Part shown: positions 11,163 to 22,891 of the stretch, piece after piece
Layout: every line of letters begins with the position of its first letter
Numbering within the stretch: position 1 is the first letter of the stretch
NCBI RefSeq assembly: GCF_036324505.1
Contig: NC_086360.1
Span: 3,555,546-3,619,545, forward strand
Length of the DNA stretch: 64,000 nucleotides
DNA from: Eleginops maclovinus
Lineage: Eukaryota; Chordata; Actinopteri; Perciformes; Eleginopidae
Direction of reading: 5' to 3'
The notes under the pieces: model-generated
Told to the model about the DNA's origin: nothing
What the model saw: only the letters and a program-made list of their open reading frames with translations
Database searches by the model: none
Position numbers and translations under genes: made by a program

Positions 11163-12636
11163 CATAGGATATAGTTTAGGAATCACCAACATGTGTATAA
11201 TGAATGTGCAATAGGTAAATATGGCTTTTTTCTTCACTTACCAAAGTTCTGGGCTTGTGCCATTGCTGCTCTCCCTCGGTACAGCTTAGCACAGGGGGCC
11301 CCACTGGCAACTTGGGCTGAGAATAGTGGGCTGATTGAAACAGCAAAGCCACACAGTGGTTACATAAAGCTGCTCTAGCCACACATGTGCAGCTGTGATG
11401 CATCAGCTCCACAGGACTGGAATCTTTCAGTACCACCTGCACAAGTAAAATGTCAAAGTTACTGCTTGTTAATAATGGCTTGTTTCATTTTCAATCATTC
11501 TTTTAGGACGCAACCTGTTTTTTTCATCATTTCTACCTGTAATAGCCACTGAATGTGCAAATATCACATGTTAGATTTTATATTGATATTTTCTTTAATA
11601 TGCCAACTGCACTAGAACAATTTTGCTGATTCATTGCATTTGATTTGTGGTTGACTGATTTAATTTGATTCATGATAACCTAATACTGTACATACAACAC
11701 CAGCTTGCACCTTAAATGAATGACTGAGTTTAAGCAGAACACAGCTAATGACAGTGAAGGCACAAGAGCCTGCAAAAAGAACTAGAATCATATTAATCAG
11801 AACACAGTAACCCAGCGGGGAGCAGCTAAGTTAACTTACCTGCCTTCTCTAGTCATTGTTTATATTCTACTAAGAGTTACATTCAATTTGAATTACCTTA
11901 GCTGAATCCCCAGGAACAGGGAACACTGGGTTATCAAAGCAACAGCTGTTTTCTTATCGATCCTAGCTTTACTGTACACTCAAACTGTGAGGCTTATCAA
12001 CTTTCTTCATGGATCTGTAACACAGTGCCCTGACCACAACTTCACCGGTGCCCTGATCTATTCCTGACACTGAGAGAGACATAAAGTTAATACATCTGAA
12101 AACATCTGTCTGCATGGCTAAATATCTTCACAGGTCAGTAAGGAATATATGATTAATACGAAAGTACGAAACAAACGCAAAGCTTAAAAGTAGCACTGTG
12201 GTAAGGTTGGCTGGCAACTTAACGTTGCCACAACTTACCCTCGTACTGGTGTAGGTAACTTGAGATATAGAGGCGAAATCCCTTTTCCCTCTTGTTCTTG
12301 GGAGCAGGGGAGTGGGCGTCCACGATACGGTGAACATCATTTATTGATATCCTTGGCAGATTCTGTAGACATCTAGTAAAGTTCATGGTGCTGCGGATGA
12401 AGCTGGAAGTTAACCGGAAACTGACTTGCCGATCACTGGCCGGATCGGAAGTACGTCACAGGGCTGGTGCACAGAGCCTATCACCCACCCCAAGTTGGTC
12501 CACCTTCCCCCATCAATGTATCACATCCAGTAACTTGTATCTGTACCTTGACATTGTTGCAACAGTACAACTGGTTACAAAAAAAAAAAAAAAAGGAATA
12601 AAAGTTTTGTTTATCTCTAAGTGTCAGGGGTCGTAG

Positions 12637-12882
12637 CTACATTGTCAAAATATGAGAGGAGGCTGCCATGTAGTGTAGAATTTCAGTCAACTCTCTAAGT
12701 GAAAATGTTATCTTTTCTAGCTTAAGGAATGACATTAAATCAGTCTCCCAAGACTTATCTGCTGGGGGTTTGGGTGACTTCCAGTATAGAAGGATATATC
12801 TGCGGGCAATCAGAGAGGCAAATGCTAAAACATTTAATTTCCGTTTACTAAGTTCAGGGTAGTGTATAGGAACTCCAAATAT
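12637..12882 (-). pseudogene. L1 ORF2 C-terminal end
   Basis: The minus frame contains KRKLNVLAFASLIARRYILL, then YWKSPKPP and LKLEKITFSLR, which is the usual end of fish L1 ORF2. Joined across the hAT, the sequence reads PLIAIFGVPIHY with no gap once one copy of the 6-bp duplication is removed. The stop at 12637 is followed by a short 3' UTR, interrupted at 12481/3006 by the ISL2EU-like element. Confidence 0.82.
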
Positions 12883-13543
12883 CATACCTGCAAACTAGTC
12901 ACCTTTCGGCGAAATTCGCCGTTTTCAACTCAAAATATGTCATTGACGTGAATCGTGTAGATCCGAAGAGTTTTTTTTTTAGGGGGGGGGGGCTGCCAGA
13001 CAACTGACCGACCAACCAATCAACCAACCATAGACTGTATAACCGACTGTATAATGAGCAAGAAACAAGTTTGCTATCTTCACAATAAATAAAATCTTTG
13101 TTCAAATGACTCGCGTTCCACGACCACCGACCAATCATAAGCAATGGGTCCCTCTTGGAGTGGAGTGCTCAGTGGTTCTTCTGGACAAGTTTTGAGGTAA
13201 ATCTAGTAGCAGCTAATCTGGCAAAAACATTGTATGCTGTATCATTTTAACGTTGCTGAAGTAAAATGATTTTAGCCAAACAAAGTATTAACATGCTTAA
13301 GCTTACCAGCTTGTTAGGTTGCTAGCTAACCTCAGTGAATTGTGTTAAAGTTAGCCGAGCTAGACCAGTTCTACGTCACCTTGTTCAATGCGAACAGAAT
13401 GCGTTTGTGAAGGCTGATCTCCACAGCATCCGTCCTGTTATCTGATATTACTGGCGGCTGTGTCATTGTGGTCAGATATGAGAGGGATGAAAACGAACAC
13501 GTAATGAACAAATACACATCCGTGTGGTTTAGTGAGTAGCTAG

Positions 13544-14529
13544 TAGTGGAGCAACGGATGATCCGTGATCCGTTCGGATCAATTATTTCGGTTTCGCATT
13601 CATCAACTTTTTAGTAGCTACGAAAAGTTTGGAGTTACGAACAAACTCTACAAACGCTGGCGACCATGTGTAGAGTTAGTTTACAGTAAGCACATATAAC
13701 GCTTCACTGTTGGAAATGACATCATTCATATTGCGCTGTGTTATGTACACAAGACGCAGATGCCTTTGAAACACGCGATCTAAAAACGAAAACATATTTT
13801 ATATGTAGTAACAATTGTTGGCAATTGGCAGGTTTAAGATCCAGATTAGGTTCATGGTTGTGAATTATCTATGTAAATCGACTCTATAGATTACACGTTC
13901 ATTCTACATGTTGAATGATGATAGCGTAATACAAATATAGGCTATACATACAATGACAGAACTGCCGTGGGCGATATGTTATCCGTATCCTTTGTTAAAG
14001 TTAATGTTCAATAGCTCTATGCCAATGGGAACAGAACGTGCGCATTACATATGGACCAATGCGACACGTTCATTACGGCCGTGGACCGATACACACTCAG
14101 TACCTTACGCACACCAACCGGCATGTGCGTGTTTAACACCGTGTTTAACACTGGCGTTACCGCCGCTTAACTTAAATAATGAAGAACTGCTTTTAATTAC
14201 GACTTGGCCGAGATCTTAACGTGCTGTTCATGCGTTTCCCATGAATAGCCTACTACTATAACTCGGAGCGGAGCAGGATATAATGCGCATGCGCGGCGTT
14301 GCTAGGCAACGTGTACAAAGCGAGAGTACAGGTCGTTTTGGTCAGAGCTATGAAGAGAATATATTAATTGTGCACTTTAAGTTGATTTTATATATTTCAA
14401 TTTAATAATTTAAAAGTGTTAATAAACAAAAAGACAAAACTTATGTTTATTTGTCTATTTTTTTAAAACTAATTTTGCTGATCCGAGGAACGATCCGAAC
14501 CGTGAGTTTTTTGATCCGTTGCACCCCTA
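13544..14529. mobile_element. hAT MITE inside the 6-bp-duplication hAT
   Basis: A 986-bp element flanked by exact 8-bp copies of gtagctag (13536-13543 and 14530-14537). The ends are tagtggagcaacgg and, from the right inward, taggggtgcaacgg. Just inside, both ends carry related tgatccg/atccgttcggatc sequence. A CpG-rich patch with gcatgcgcggcgttgc lies near 14288. No protein-like frame is present; the open stretch at 13953-14219 does not resemble any family. Confidence 0.92.
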
Positions 14530-16091
14530 GTAGCTAGCAGTAATGGAAACACCAACTCTGGCGGCTCATTAAACCTGGACGGATGCAGTTGGGCTTAGCC
14601 TTAACAAACGTGTATGATATAAAAATGAGCCCTGACCCAACCGATAAATATTCTGATTATTATCTTTTCAGAATGAGAGAGCTTAATGAGCAGGACGCAT
14701 TGTATGTAGCACAGCTTGAATCAGGGCTGAAGTGCAGATGGAGCTGGGCTTGGCTAAAACTGGAGGTGAAAACGGAGGTGAAGGGACAGCAGTACAGCTT
14801 CCCGCTGTCACAGTATTTTTAAAAAATCGACAAAGTGGGCTATTCCAAGTGCAGCCTTTGCGCTAAGGAAATAAATTATGGCAAAAAGGGCTCCCATGCT
14901 CTAATGACACACTGCCAAACAGAGGTGCACCGGCAAAAATGTGTGCACAATCCTAACAACAGCCAGTGTTCTACCTCATCCTGGTCCAAGCCCAACACAA
15001 AGTGCTTCCAATGGACCTGAAGCAATGAGGGATCGAGTTAGGGTGCCTATACCTATATTCCAGCGTGTTGCAAATGCAGAGGTGTGTATAGATTAAATAG
15101 GCTTGTAGTTATACGTAAAAAAACAAAAACATATCTATTCACTTTTTCATAGTAGGCTCATGTCATAGGAGTAGGCTACATTACCAGGACAAATTGTGGT
15201 GTGAGTCAGTTTAGATATAGTTTAGATTAAATTGGGCTAACACTAACAGCTTTACAGTAGCAATGGCAATTTATGAATACTAGCCAAAGCCATGGTCACA
15301 GGGTTAGAATAAATGGCAGGGCAGGGTATTAGCAAAAGTTGTACTGATGAAAATCTAATAATGCTTTCTTTGTCTAGGCAATGGTTCTCGCTACTATGGC
15401 CGAGCATTCCCTTCCTTTTTCTTTTACACCGGTGATGGTGAACCTGGCCCAAGAGCTGGCAAAAGACAAAGTAGCTCTGAGTCGGCTGAAGCTGTCACGC
15501 ACATCAGCAGCCTATAAAATGGTGCATGGATTGGGGTTTACTTTTTCTGAGAGGATTTTCACCCATACACGGAAGTATCCATTTTCCATCAACCTCGATG
15601 AGAGTACTGCCAACGGTGATAAGAAAGTGCTTTCCATCCTGGCAAGCTACTTCAACCCAGACAGGAACACTGTTGATGTGGAACACCTAGGCTCTTTGGA
15701 GGTATTTAAGGTTAATGCTGTCAAGCTTGAGCAGTTGCTGGTCAAGTTTTTTAAGGATAACAACATCCCATGGTCCAATCTTGTGAGTATGCTAATGGAC
15801 TCCTGTGGTGTAATGCGAGGCTGTAAGATGGGGTTGGAAGCAAGAGTTCGCAAAGACCACTGCCCAAACCTTCTCGATGTTGATGGTGACAGTTGTCACC
15901 ACATTCACAAAGCTGCAAAGGTTTTTACAGTTCCTTTCAGTAGTCATCTTGAGAAACTGTTCAGTGATCTACATTCTGATCATCAATGGGCCACAGACCA
16001 GGTTGGTTAATAACATTACATTTTTGATGCAAAAATGACTGCAATGCTTTCCTCTACACTAAACTAATTTCATCTTTACATTATGCATATA

Positions 16092-17692
16092 AAGTGGGGC
16101 AACAAAGTATTTAGTCAGCCACCAATTGTGCAAGTTCTCCCATTTAAAAAGATGAGAGAGGCCTGTAATTTTTATCATAGGTATACTTCAACTATGAGAG
16201 ACAGAATGGGGGAAACAATCCAGAAAATCACATTGTAGGATTTTTAATGAATTCATTTTCAAATGATTGTGGAAAATAAGTATTTGGTCAATAACAAAAG
16301 TTCATCTCAATACTTTGTTGTATACCCTTTGTTGGCAATGACAGAGGTCAAACGTTTTCTGTAAGTCTTCACAAGGTTTTCACACTGTTGCTGGTATTTG
16401 GGCCCATTCCTCCATGCAGATCTCCTCTAAAGCAGTGATGTTTTGGGGCTGTCGCTGGGCAACACGGACTTTCAACTCCCTCCAAAGATTTTCTATGGGG
16501 TTGAGATCTGGAGACTGGCTAGGCCACTCCAGGACCTTGAAATGCTTCTTACGAAGCCACTCCTTCGTTGCCCTGGCGGTGTGTTTGGGATCATTGTCAT
16601 GCTGAAAGACCCAGCCACGCTTCATCTTCAGTGCCCTTGCTGATGGAAGGAGGTTTTCACTCAAAATCTCACGATACATGGCCCCATTCATTCTTTCCTT
16701 TACTCGGATCAGTCGTCCTGGTCCCTTTGCAGAAAAACAGCCCCAAAGCATGATGTTTCCACCCCCATGCTTCACAGTAGGTATGGTGTTCTTTGGATGC
16801 AACTCTGCATTCTTTCTCCTCCAAACACGACGAGTTGAGTTTTTACCAAAAAGTTCTATTTTGGTTTCATCTGACCATATGACATTCTCCCAATCCTCTT
16901 CTGGATCATCCAAATGCCCTCTAGCAAACTTCAGACGGGCCTGGACATGTACTGGCTTAAACAGGGGGACACGTCTGGAACTGCAGGATTTAAGTCCCTG
17001 GCGGCGTAGTGTGTTACTGATGGTAGCCTCTGTTACTTTGGTCCCAGCTCTCTGCAGGTCATTCACTAGGTCCCCCCGTGTGGTTCTGGGATTTTTGCTC
17101 ACCGTTCTTGTGATCATTTTGACCCCACGGGGTGAGATCTTGCGTGGAGCCCCAGATGGAGGGAGATTAGCAGTGGTCTTGTATGTCTTCCATTTTCTAA
17201 TAATTGCTCCCACAGTTGGTTTCTTCACACCAAGCTGCTTACCTATTGCAGATTCAGTTTTCCCAGCCTGGTGCAGGTCTACAATTTTGTCTCTGGTCTC
17301 CTTTGACAGCTCTTTGGTCTTGGCCATAGTGGAGTTTGGAGTATGACTGTTTGAGGTTGTGGACAGGTGTCTTTTATACTGATAACGAGTTCAAAAAGGT
17401 GCCATTAATACAGGTAACGAGTGGAGGACAGAGGAGCCTCTTAAAGAAGAAGTTACAGGTCTGTGAGAGCCAGAAATCTTGCTTGTTTGTAGGTGACCAA
17501 ATACTTATTTTACCGAGGAATTTACCAATGAATTCATTAAAAATCCTACAATGTGATTTCCTGGATTGTTTCCCCCATTCTGTCTCTCATAGTTGAGGTA
17601 TACCTATGATAAAAATTACAGGCCTCTCTAATCTTTTTAAATGGGAGAACTTGCACAATTGGTGGCTGACTAAATACTTTTTTGCCCCACTG
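16092..17692 (-). mobile_element. Tc1/mariner transposon with 166-bp inverted repeats
   Basis: A 1,601-bp element flanked by TA (16090-16091 and 17693-17694). The inverted repeats span 16092-16257 and 17527-17692 and differ at only a few positions. They begin cagtggggcaa (aagtggggcaa at the left). One transposase gene lies on the minus strand. It sits in the intron after exon 2 of the hAT-like transposase gene, so it did not disrupt those exons. Confidence 0.96.
16380..17327 (-). pseudogene. Tc1 transposase with C-terminal frameshift
   Basis: The frame encodes 315 residues, about 25 short of the usual 340. The N-terminal paired-like helix-turn-helix region (1-120) binds the inverted repeats. 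The DD34E triad is present: D153 in WSDETKIE, D244 in [10 protein letters not shown] and E279 in DLNPIENLW. The stop follows IPATV because a GTGTGTG-like run has lost two bases; the familiar tail [12 protein letters not shown] continues in another frame to about 16308. The catalytic residues are intact, so loss of activity is likely but not certain. Confidence 0.93.
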
Positions 17693-20042
17693 TATGTTGC
17701 TATACTTACCTGTTGGGAGAGTGCATTTTCTAGATGTGTATTCTAGATCTAAAGGCATACGTTCTAATCTGTATTCTTAACATTTTTTTTCACACGTAGC
17801 CTACTGTCATTTTATGTATGCATCTTTCTTAAGCCCTTTGGTGTGCTCGTTCTCTCTTTTCTCAGTTGGCGTACCTCAATGAGATATGCGACTTCATGGG
17901 AATTTCTAGTACAGTTCCCAAAAGGTTTGTTATGCATCGCTGGCTATCGGCTTATGATGTTGCCATTAGCACCCAGAGGCTTCTCCCTGCATACAAAGTT
18001 CTCTACTATGGCTTCATGGACAAGGAAGACAAGGCCCTCTACAAGGACTCCCTGGAGCAGCTATTTGCCAATTTCAACATGAACGAAAAAGCGCAGAAAC
18101 GGATTCGGTACTGTCACGAGGACCTCAGTAAAAAAGGTAACTTATCGCAGTTGTTTCTCCTTGGCTCTGTGATTGCCTACCTGCACTATGGTAACCTAAT
18201 GATTGTTAGGTTTTGTACAGAACCTTATTATGCCTTTTGATTTTTCCAGCAATGACGCAGCTGGGAAAAGACCGGAAGAAGAGGGTGATTCGGAAGTTGT
18301 GGCATGAAGCAACCATAACTGAGCTGCACCTCAGTGTTTACACAGGCGTGCTGTCAATACTGAAGGAATATGTAATGGTTTTCCAGGTGAGTTGAACATT
18401 GAATGTTCCATTTATCATTAGGTTCTTCAAAAAGAGTATTGAGAATTGGATTATGATAGGACCTGGGTCTAGAAAAATAAATTATGCCAACCCAAAGTCT
18501 AATAATTCATGATATTTTCTTTGAGCACAGGGTATCTGCAGTTCCTCATTATGTTGATGCTTTTTCATAGCAAAGTGATCCCAGTGAATCCTAATACTTA
18601 ACTTCTTGGATTCCTGAGATATAACTGGCATGCATTCCTTGTGTGCTTATTTGTGCATTGAACCACAATGTTAATTTCTTTATAGGGCAGACAGACACTT
18701 GTCCATACACTGCATGACAAACAGCTGCAAGTTTTCATGAACTTCCTGGCCTGTTTTGTCAAATCTGAACACCTAAAACTGATGCCCAAATCCCTGGCTA
18801 CTCTTGAACTTGACGACAAGCTGCTACCTTTGAGGGAGATGTATGTGGGATGGGAGGCTAGTAGATTCAGATCAGAACATCCACAACATCCTGTGAGTAC
18901 ATACAAATGAATGATTAATAAATTGGTCGATACTCAGTGCCCAATAAGGTGTAACATTTTTCCATATAATTCCACCTACTACAAGTATTGATCTGTTGTG
19001 TCCCAGGCATACAAAACCTGTGCGAAATACCTGCAAAAGAAGCTGCCTTTGCAGAGTGAAACTCTGCAATGTTTGTCAGCTGTGGACCCAATTGTGAGAG
19101 GGCACTCCCTAACCATGGTCAACTTGAGGAAGCTCATACATATGATGGGTCACCTGCTACCACCAGATGCTGACACAGACCAAGAAATTCTGCGTTTCAA
19201 TGTTGACCAGGCGCTTCCCAGTTTTCAGCATGGAGAGGATGTTGTCAAGTGGTGGGCCGTCGTCTTCAATACAGGGAAGTACCCTGCACTGTGTCAGGCA
19301 GTCAAGGCTGCCCTCTCAATTTTCCATGGTGCCCTGGTTGAGTCTTCCTTCAGTGTCATGGGGACCATCATTGATCAACGATCAACGTCAATGAAGATCT
19401 CCACCCTCAGTGCTGTGCAGACTGTTAAATACACTTTGCAGACCAGGAACCAGACTGGGGTGGAAATGTTCAGAAGGGATGATTTGAAGTTTGGGGAGGT
19501 AGATAGGAGGTTGTGTTCTAACATTAGTGCAGCTGGAACTAGGGACAAAGCCCAACGACAGGAAAATCAGCTTGTAATCAGAGAAAGGAGGGTTGAGTTT
19601 GGCTGCCAGCCATCTACCCGTGCTGCTAGTAATAGGGCAGAGGTGGTGGAGAACAATAGTGTGGCCCGAAAGAGGCACATTGCCAAGCAGCGAAAACGGG
19701 CCCTTGAAAGGCTTGTCCAGGCCAAAAGGATGAAAAAATGAAAATAATATTATGTTGATATGTTGCCAAATTTGGCCAATGGGATTTACTGTTTACCTGT
19801 CCTGAATGCTTTTCCCATTCAAAATGTTTTTAACTGACCAGTTTATGGGTCAATAAATGTGCCATTGTTACCATAAGAAAATGTTGTCTTTTCCCTTTAT
19901 TCTCTTATGGGACTACACCAGAATGCTTCATTTACATGTTAAAATAGCAAAATTTGGCTGGGGGGGGATGCCCCCAGACCCCCCTACAACGGTTTAGTTT
20001 GTCACCTTTTTCAGCCCTTCTGAGTTTGCAGGTATGAAATAT

Positions 20043-22461
20043 AGCAATAAGTGGACAGGGAGTGATATCTGAATCTAGAACCTCAGATATAATCTTGAAG
20101 AAGTTCTTCCAGAATCCTGTTAGCTTTGAGCATAGCCAGAAGGTATGGGCTAGGTCAGATGGGACAGAGGCACATCTATTACAGGCCTCGCTGGTGCCAG
20201 GGTAAAAACTTTGCTAATTTGGCTTTGCTGAAATGCATTCTGTGTAGCACTTTGTACTGTATTAAGTTAAGACGGGCATAGGATGAGTAATTCACTTGTA
20301 ATTTGGCCCTATCCCACCAAGAGTCTTCAAATTGGATTTCTAGCTCGTTTTCCCATTCCTGTTTAATTTTGACCAGCGGAGAGGGGTTGGATTGAAGAAT
20401 ATATGTGTATAACTTAGATAACATCCTTGTCAGACTTTCAGGCCTGTAAAGAATTGTTGGCAAGTCTGCAGGCAGAAATGGGAATGTGCTGCAATGGTCC
20501 TTAACAAAACTGCGTACCTAGTGGTGAAGATAGTGGAAGAAGTTGCTACGGGGCAAACTACGCTCATCTGACAAACTTTTAAAGTCAACAAATGTCCCAT
20601 TTACAAACAGATCTCGGAATGATGTGATACCTTTCTCCTTCCAGAGTATAAATGCAGAGTCAAGTTTGGAAGGTAGGAAAGTATGAGCATAGTGGACCAA
20701 GGAGGGTGAAATGATTTAGTTTGAAGTGTTTGCGAAACTGTGTCCATATTTTCAAGGTTGACAGGATTACAGGGTTTGAGGTAAAATTTGTGGCTGAGAA
20801 TGGTAAAGGGGAGCACGTCAGAGCTACAAGTGAGGAGGTGCGGCAGGAGAGAGACTCCATTTTACACCAGTCTAACTCACTCTCATACCACCAGCTGAGT
20901 ATTTTTTGTACATTTGCTGCCCAAGAGTAGAACATGAAATTAGGCAGGCCCAGGCCACCCTCTTGTCTTGCTGCCTGCAGAGCGCTTCTGTTAATTCTGG
21001 CAACCTTGCCTGCCCACAGGAATGGGAGGATAATTTGGTCAAGCTTCTTAAAAAAGGACTTTGTTAGGAAGAGAGGTAGACATTGAAAAAGGAACAAAAA
21101 TCTAGGCAAGACATTCATTTTTATAGTTTGTACTCTGCCCACTAATGACATTGGCAATCTGGACCATCGCTGCAGGTCAGTTTTTACTTAAGTCACTAGT
21201 TTGCTAATGTTATTTTTATGTAACCCCTAGAATGAATCGGTAATGTTAATCCCTAGATATTGAAAATTTTCTGGCGAGATAGTGAAAGGTATTTGTCCCT
21301 GTGTGAGTGTTTTGGCTTTAGAGTTTATTGGGAAACACACTGTTTTTTGGAGATTGATTTTGTAGCCTTTACCGAATTCCTCTAATATCTGTATGATTTT
21401 ATTAGCACAGGTGATAGGATCTGTTATATAAATTAGAGGATCATCTGCATACAGGGAGACACGATGCTCAATATTTCCCCGTCTGATACCCTGCAGATGT
21501 GTTGTTGTTCTCAGCAAAATGGCTAATGGTTCAATAGCAAGGGCGAACAACAGAGGTGACACACCCTTGCCGGGTTCCACAGGACAGGGGAAAGTATGTT
21601 GAGTACTGCCTGTTTGTGTTAACACTGGCAAGGGGCGATGAATAAAGCAGGCGTATCCATGTTATGAATGTCTTTCCAAACCCAAATTTTTCCAGCACCT
21701 TAAACAGATACTCCCATTCCACCCTGTCAAAGGCTTTTTCCGCGTCCAGTGAGAGCACTATTTCAGGCTTCATAGCATTGGATGGGGCAGAGATAATGTT
21801 TAATAGACGTCTTATATTAGATGACAGCTGACGACCTCTGATGAAGCCAGTTTGGTTTTCAGAGATTATTGAGGGGAGAGATGTTTCCAATCTTCTCGCC
21901 GATGTTTTTGCCAGTATCTTTACATCAACATTTAGGAGTGATATAAGCCGATAAGAACTGCACTCAGCAGGATTCTTATCCTTTTTAAGGATAATTGAAA
22001 TAGATGCCTCAGTCAAAGTTTTTGGCAGTATTCCTATAGACAGGGAATGGTTAAACATATCTAATAATAAAGGGGCTAAGAGAGTGGAGAATTTTTTGTA
22101 AAACTCAGACGGCAGCCTGTCAGACCCCGGTGTTTTCCCATTGTTCATTTCCCTAATACTGTCACATATTTCCCCTAAGGTTATTGGTTGATCGAGTGAT
22201 ATCTGTGTTAACATATCAATAGTTGGAGTGTCTATGCTGTCCAAATATGTGTCCATGTTTGAGTCTGTAGGAGGGGGTTCAGAGGTATAAAGTTTGGAAT
22301 AGTATGCTTTAAAGGCTGCATTGATCTTCACTGGAAATGTTGTAAAACCAACTGGCGGGTCATTCTCTTGAGCTATGTGTCGTGATGTCGCTTGTTGTTT
22401 GAGCTGGAGGGCCAGCAGTCGGCTTGCCTTGTCGCCATATTCATACAGCATCCCTTTAGAT
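20043..22461 (-). pseudogene. L1 ORF2, reverse transcriptase part (broken)
   Basis: The reverse transcriptase domain copies element RNA at the nicked target. Visible landmarks are GKTPGSDRLPSEFY, the FIRGRQ region, SLDAEKAFDRVEWEY, CGTRQGC and the catalytic YADD box (YADDPLIYI). The thumb region follows (GRVQTIKMNVLPRFLFLFQ). A frameshift falls near 21570, just after CGTRQGC, and stops fall between 21160 and 21230. The C-terminal part continues to 20179 in further frames. It is followed, across the hAT at 12883-20036, by the ORF2 tail at 12637-12882. Confidence 0.88.
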
Positions 22462-22561
22462 CAGGGGTCTCAAGCTCGCGGCCCAACGGCGGCCCTCGAG
22501 ACGATAGTTTGCGGCCCCCACCTCAATATGAAAGTTTAATGTTAGTGCGGCCCGCGAGTTT

Positions 22562-22763
22562 GATACGAATGGCACTTTTCAGTGTTGTGTGCAGAGCTGA
22601 ACGAACCTACCAATCACGGTGGGGTATATTGCTCTCGGGGGCGGGACATCAGCCGCGGGCTCGATACAAATGGCACTTTTCAGTGTTGTGTGCAGAGCTG
22701 AACGAACCTACCAATTACGGTGGGGTATATTGCTCTCGGGGGCGGGACATCGGCCGCGGGCTC
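22562..22763 (+). repeat. 101-bp tandem duplication in the Charlie-like leader
   Basis: Two nearly identical copies start at 22562 (gatacgaatggcac) and 22663 (gatacaaatggcac). Each contains cagtgttgtgtgcagagctg and ends in a GC-rich cgcgggctc segment. Their position between the left inverted end and the gene suggests promoter or transposase-binding sequence. Confidence 0.88.
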
Positions 22764-22891
22764 AGAAGCGGAGGCGGCCGCGGAAATTGCTGCTCAGCGG
22801 GACAGAAAAAGAAGCGGAAAAGACGTATCGGCTAAACACTGAAACTCAGAGTCGGCGTCAGAGCAGATCTACAGGAGGGGCATTGGTTCAG

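Larger units (their letters stand above)
8683..12386 (-). pseudogene. YqaJ-type nuclease with SWIM zinc finger, six exons
   Basis: Exons, on the minus strand: 12386-12239, 12069-11978, 11436-11242, 9949-9870, 9787-9733 and 9584-8683. The junctions keep phase and give about 490 residues. Exon 1 starts MNFTRCLQNLPRIS. Exons 2-3 read CYRSMKKVDKPHSL then a SWIM finger (CTCVARAALCNHC). Exon 6 has the YqaJ nuclease core: AMKRGLEMEADA, SPDGF, LIEMKCP and YYSQVQGQM. These proteins resemble the lambda exonuclease fold and are found in ISL2EU-type transposons. A single-base loss in a G run near 9010 shifts frame between PWMG and SPDG. The exon 2 donor (gtacag) is weak. A deleted hAT lies in intron 3. 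Confidence 0.85.
3007..12479. mobile_element. ISL2EU-like DNA transposon with YqaJ nuclease gene
   Basis: Long, nearly identical inverted repeats of about 85 bp lie at 3007-3095 and 12391-12479. Both contain gatccggccagtgatcggca and ggttaacttcc. An AT dinucleotide flanks each side (3005-3006 and 12480-12481). The left arm starts a THAP gene on the plus strand. The right arm starts a six-exon YqaJ/SWIM gene on the minus strand. From memory, ISL2EU (IS4EU) elements pair a transposase with a YqaJ-type nuclease and duplicate two bases, so the assignment fits. The catalytic transposase body is not visible, so this copy is defective. Three further elements sit inside it. Confidence 0.78.
14583..19741 (+). 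pseudogene. hAT-like transposase, six exons, 5' exon broken
   Basis: Exon 1 ends near 15083. The others are 15378-16001, 17866-18136, 18250-18386, 18686-18892 and 19007-19741, each with AG/GT borders. Exon 1 has a BED-like finger (YSKCSLCAKEINYG then HALMTHCQTEVH). Exon 2 has FSINLDEST, the likely first catalytic aspartate region, and LMDSCGVMRGCKMGLE. Exon 6 has the dimerisation signature ALVESSFSVMGTIIDQRS and a basic tail with NLS-like RKRHIAKQRKRALERL. An in-frame TAA at about 14820 and a frame change between about 14970 and 15010 break exon 1; exons 2-6 are open. A polyadenylation-like aataaa lies near 19852. Confidence 0.82.
12883..20036 (+). mobile_element. hAT-like transposon with 6-bp target duplications
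   Basis: A 7,154-bp element. Ends are catacctgcaaact at the left and the exact inverse at the right. Flanks are aaatat at 12877-12882 and 20037-20042. Because the LINE frame across the empty site is recovered only if exactly six bases are removed, the duplication is 6 bp and not the usual 8 bp of hATs. It carries a six-exon transposase gene. A hAT MITE (13544-14529) sits in its 5' part and a Tc1 element (16092-17692) in an intron. RepeatMasker's hAT6 group may be its home, but this is from memory. Confidence 0.85.

Noticed and set aside
16678..17346. 222-codon plus-strand frame
   Set aside because: It is antisense to the Tc1 transposase.
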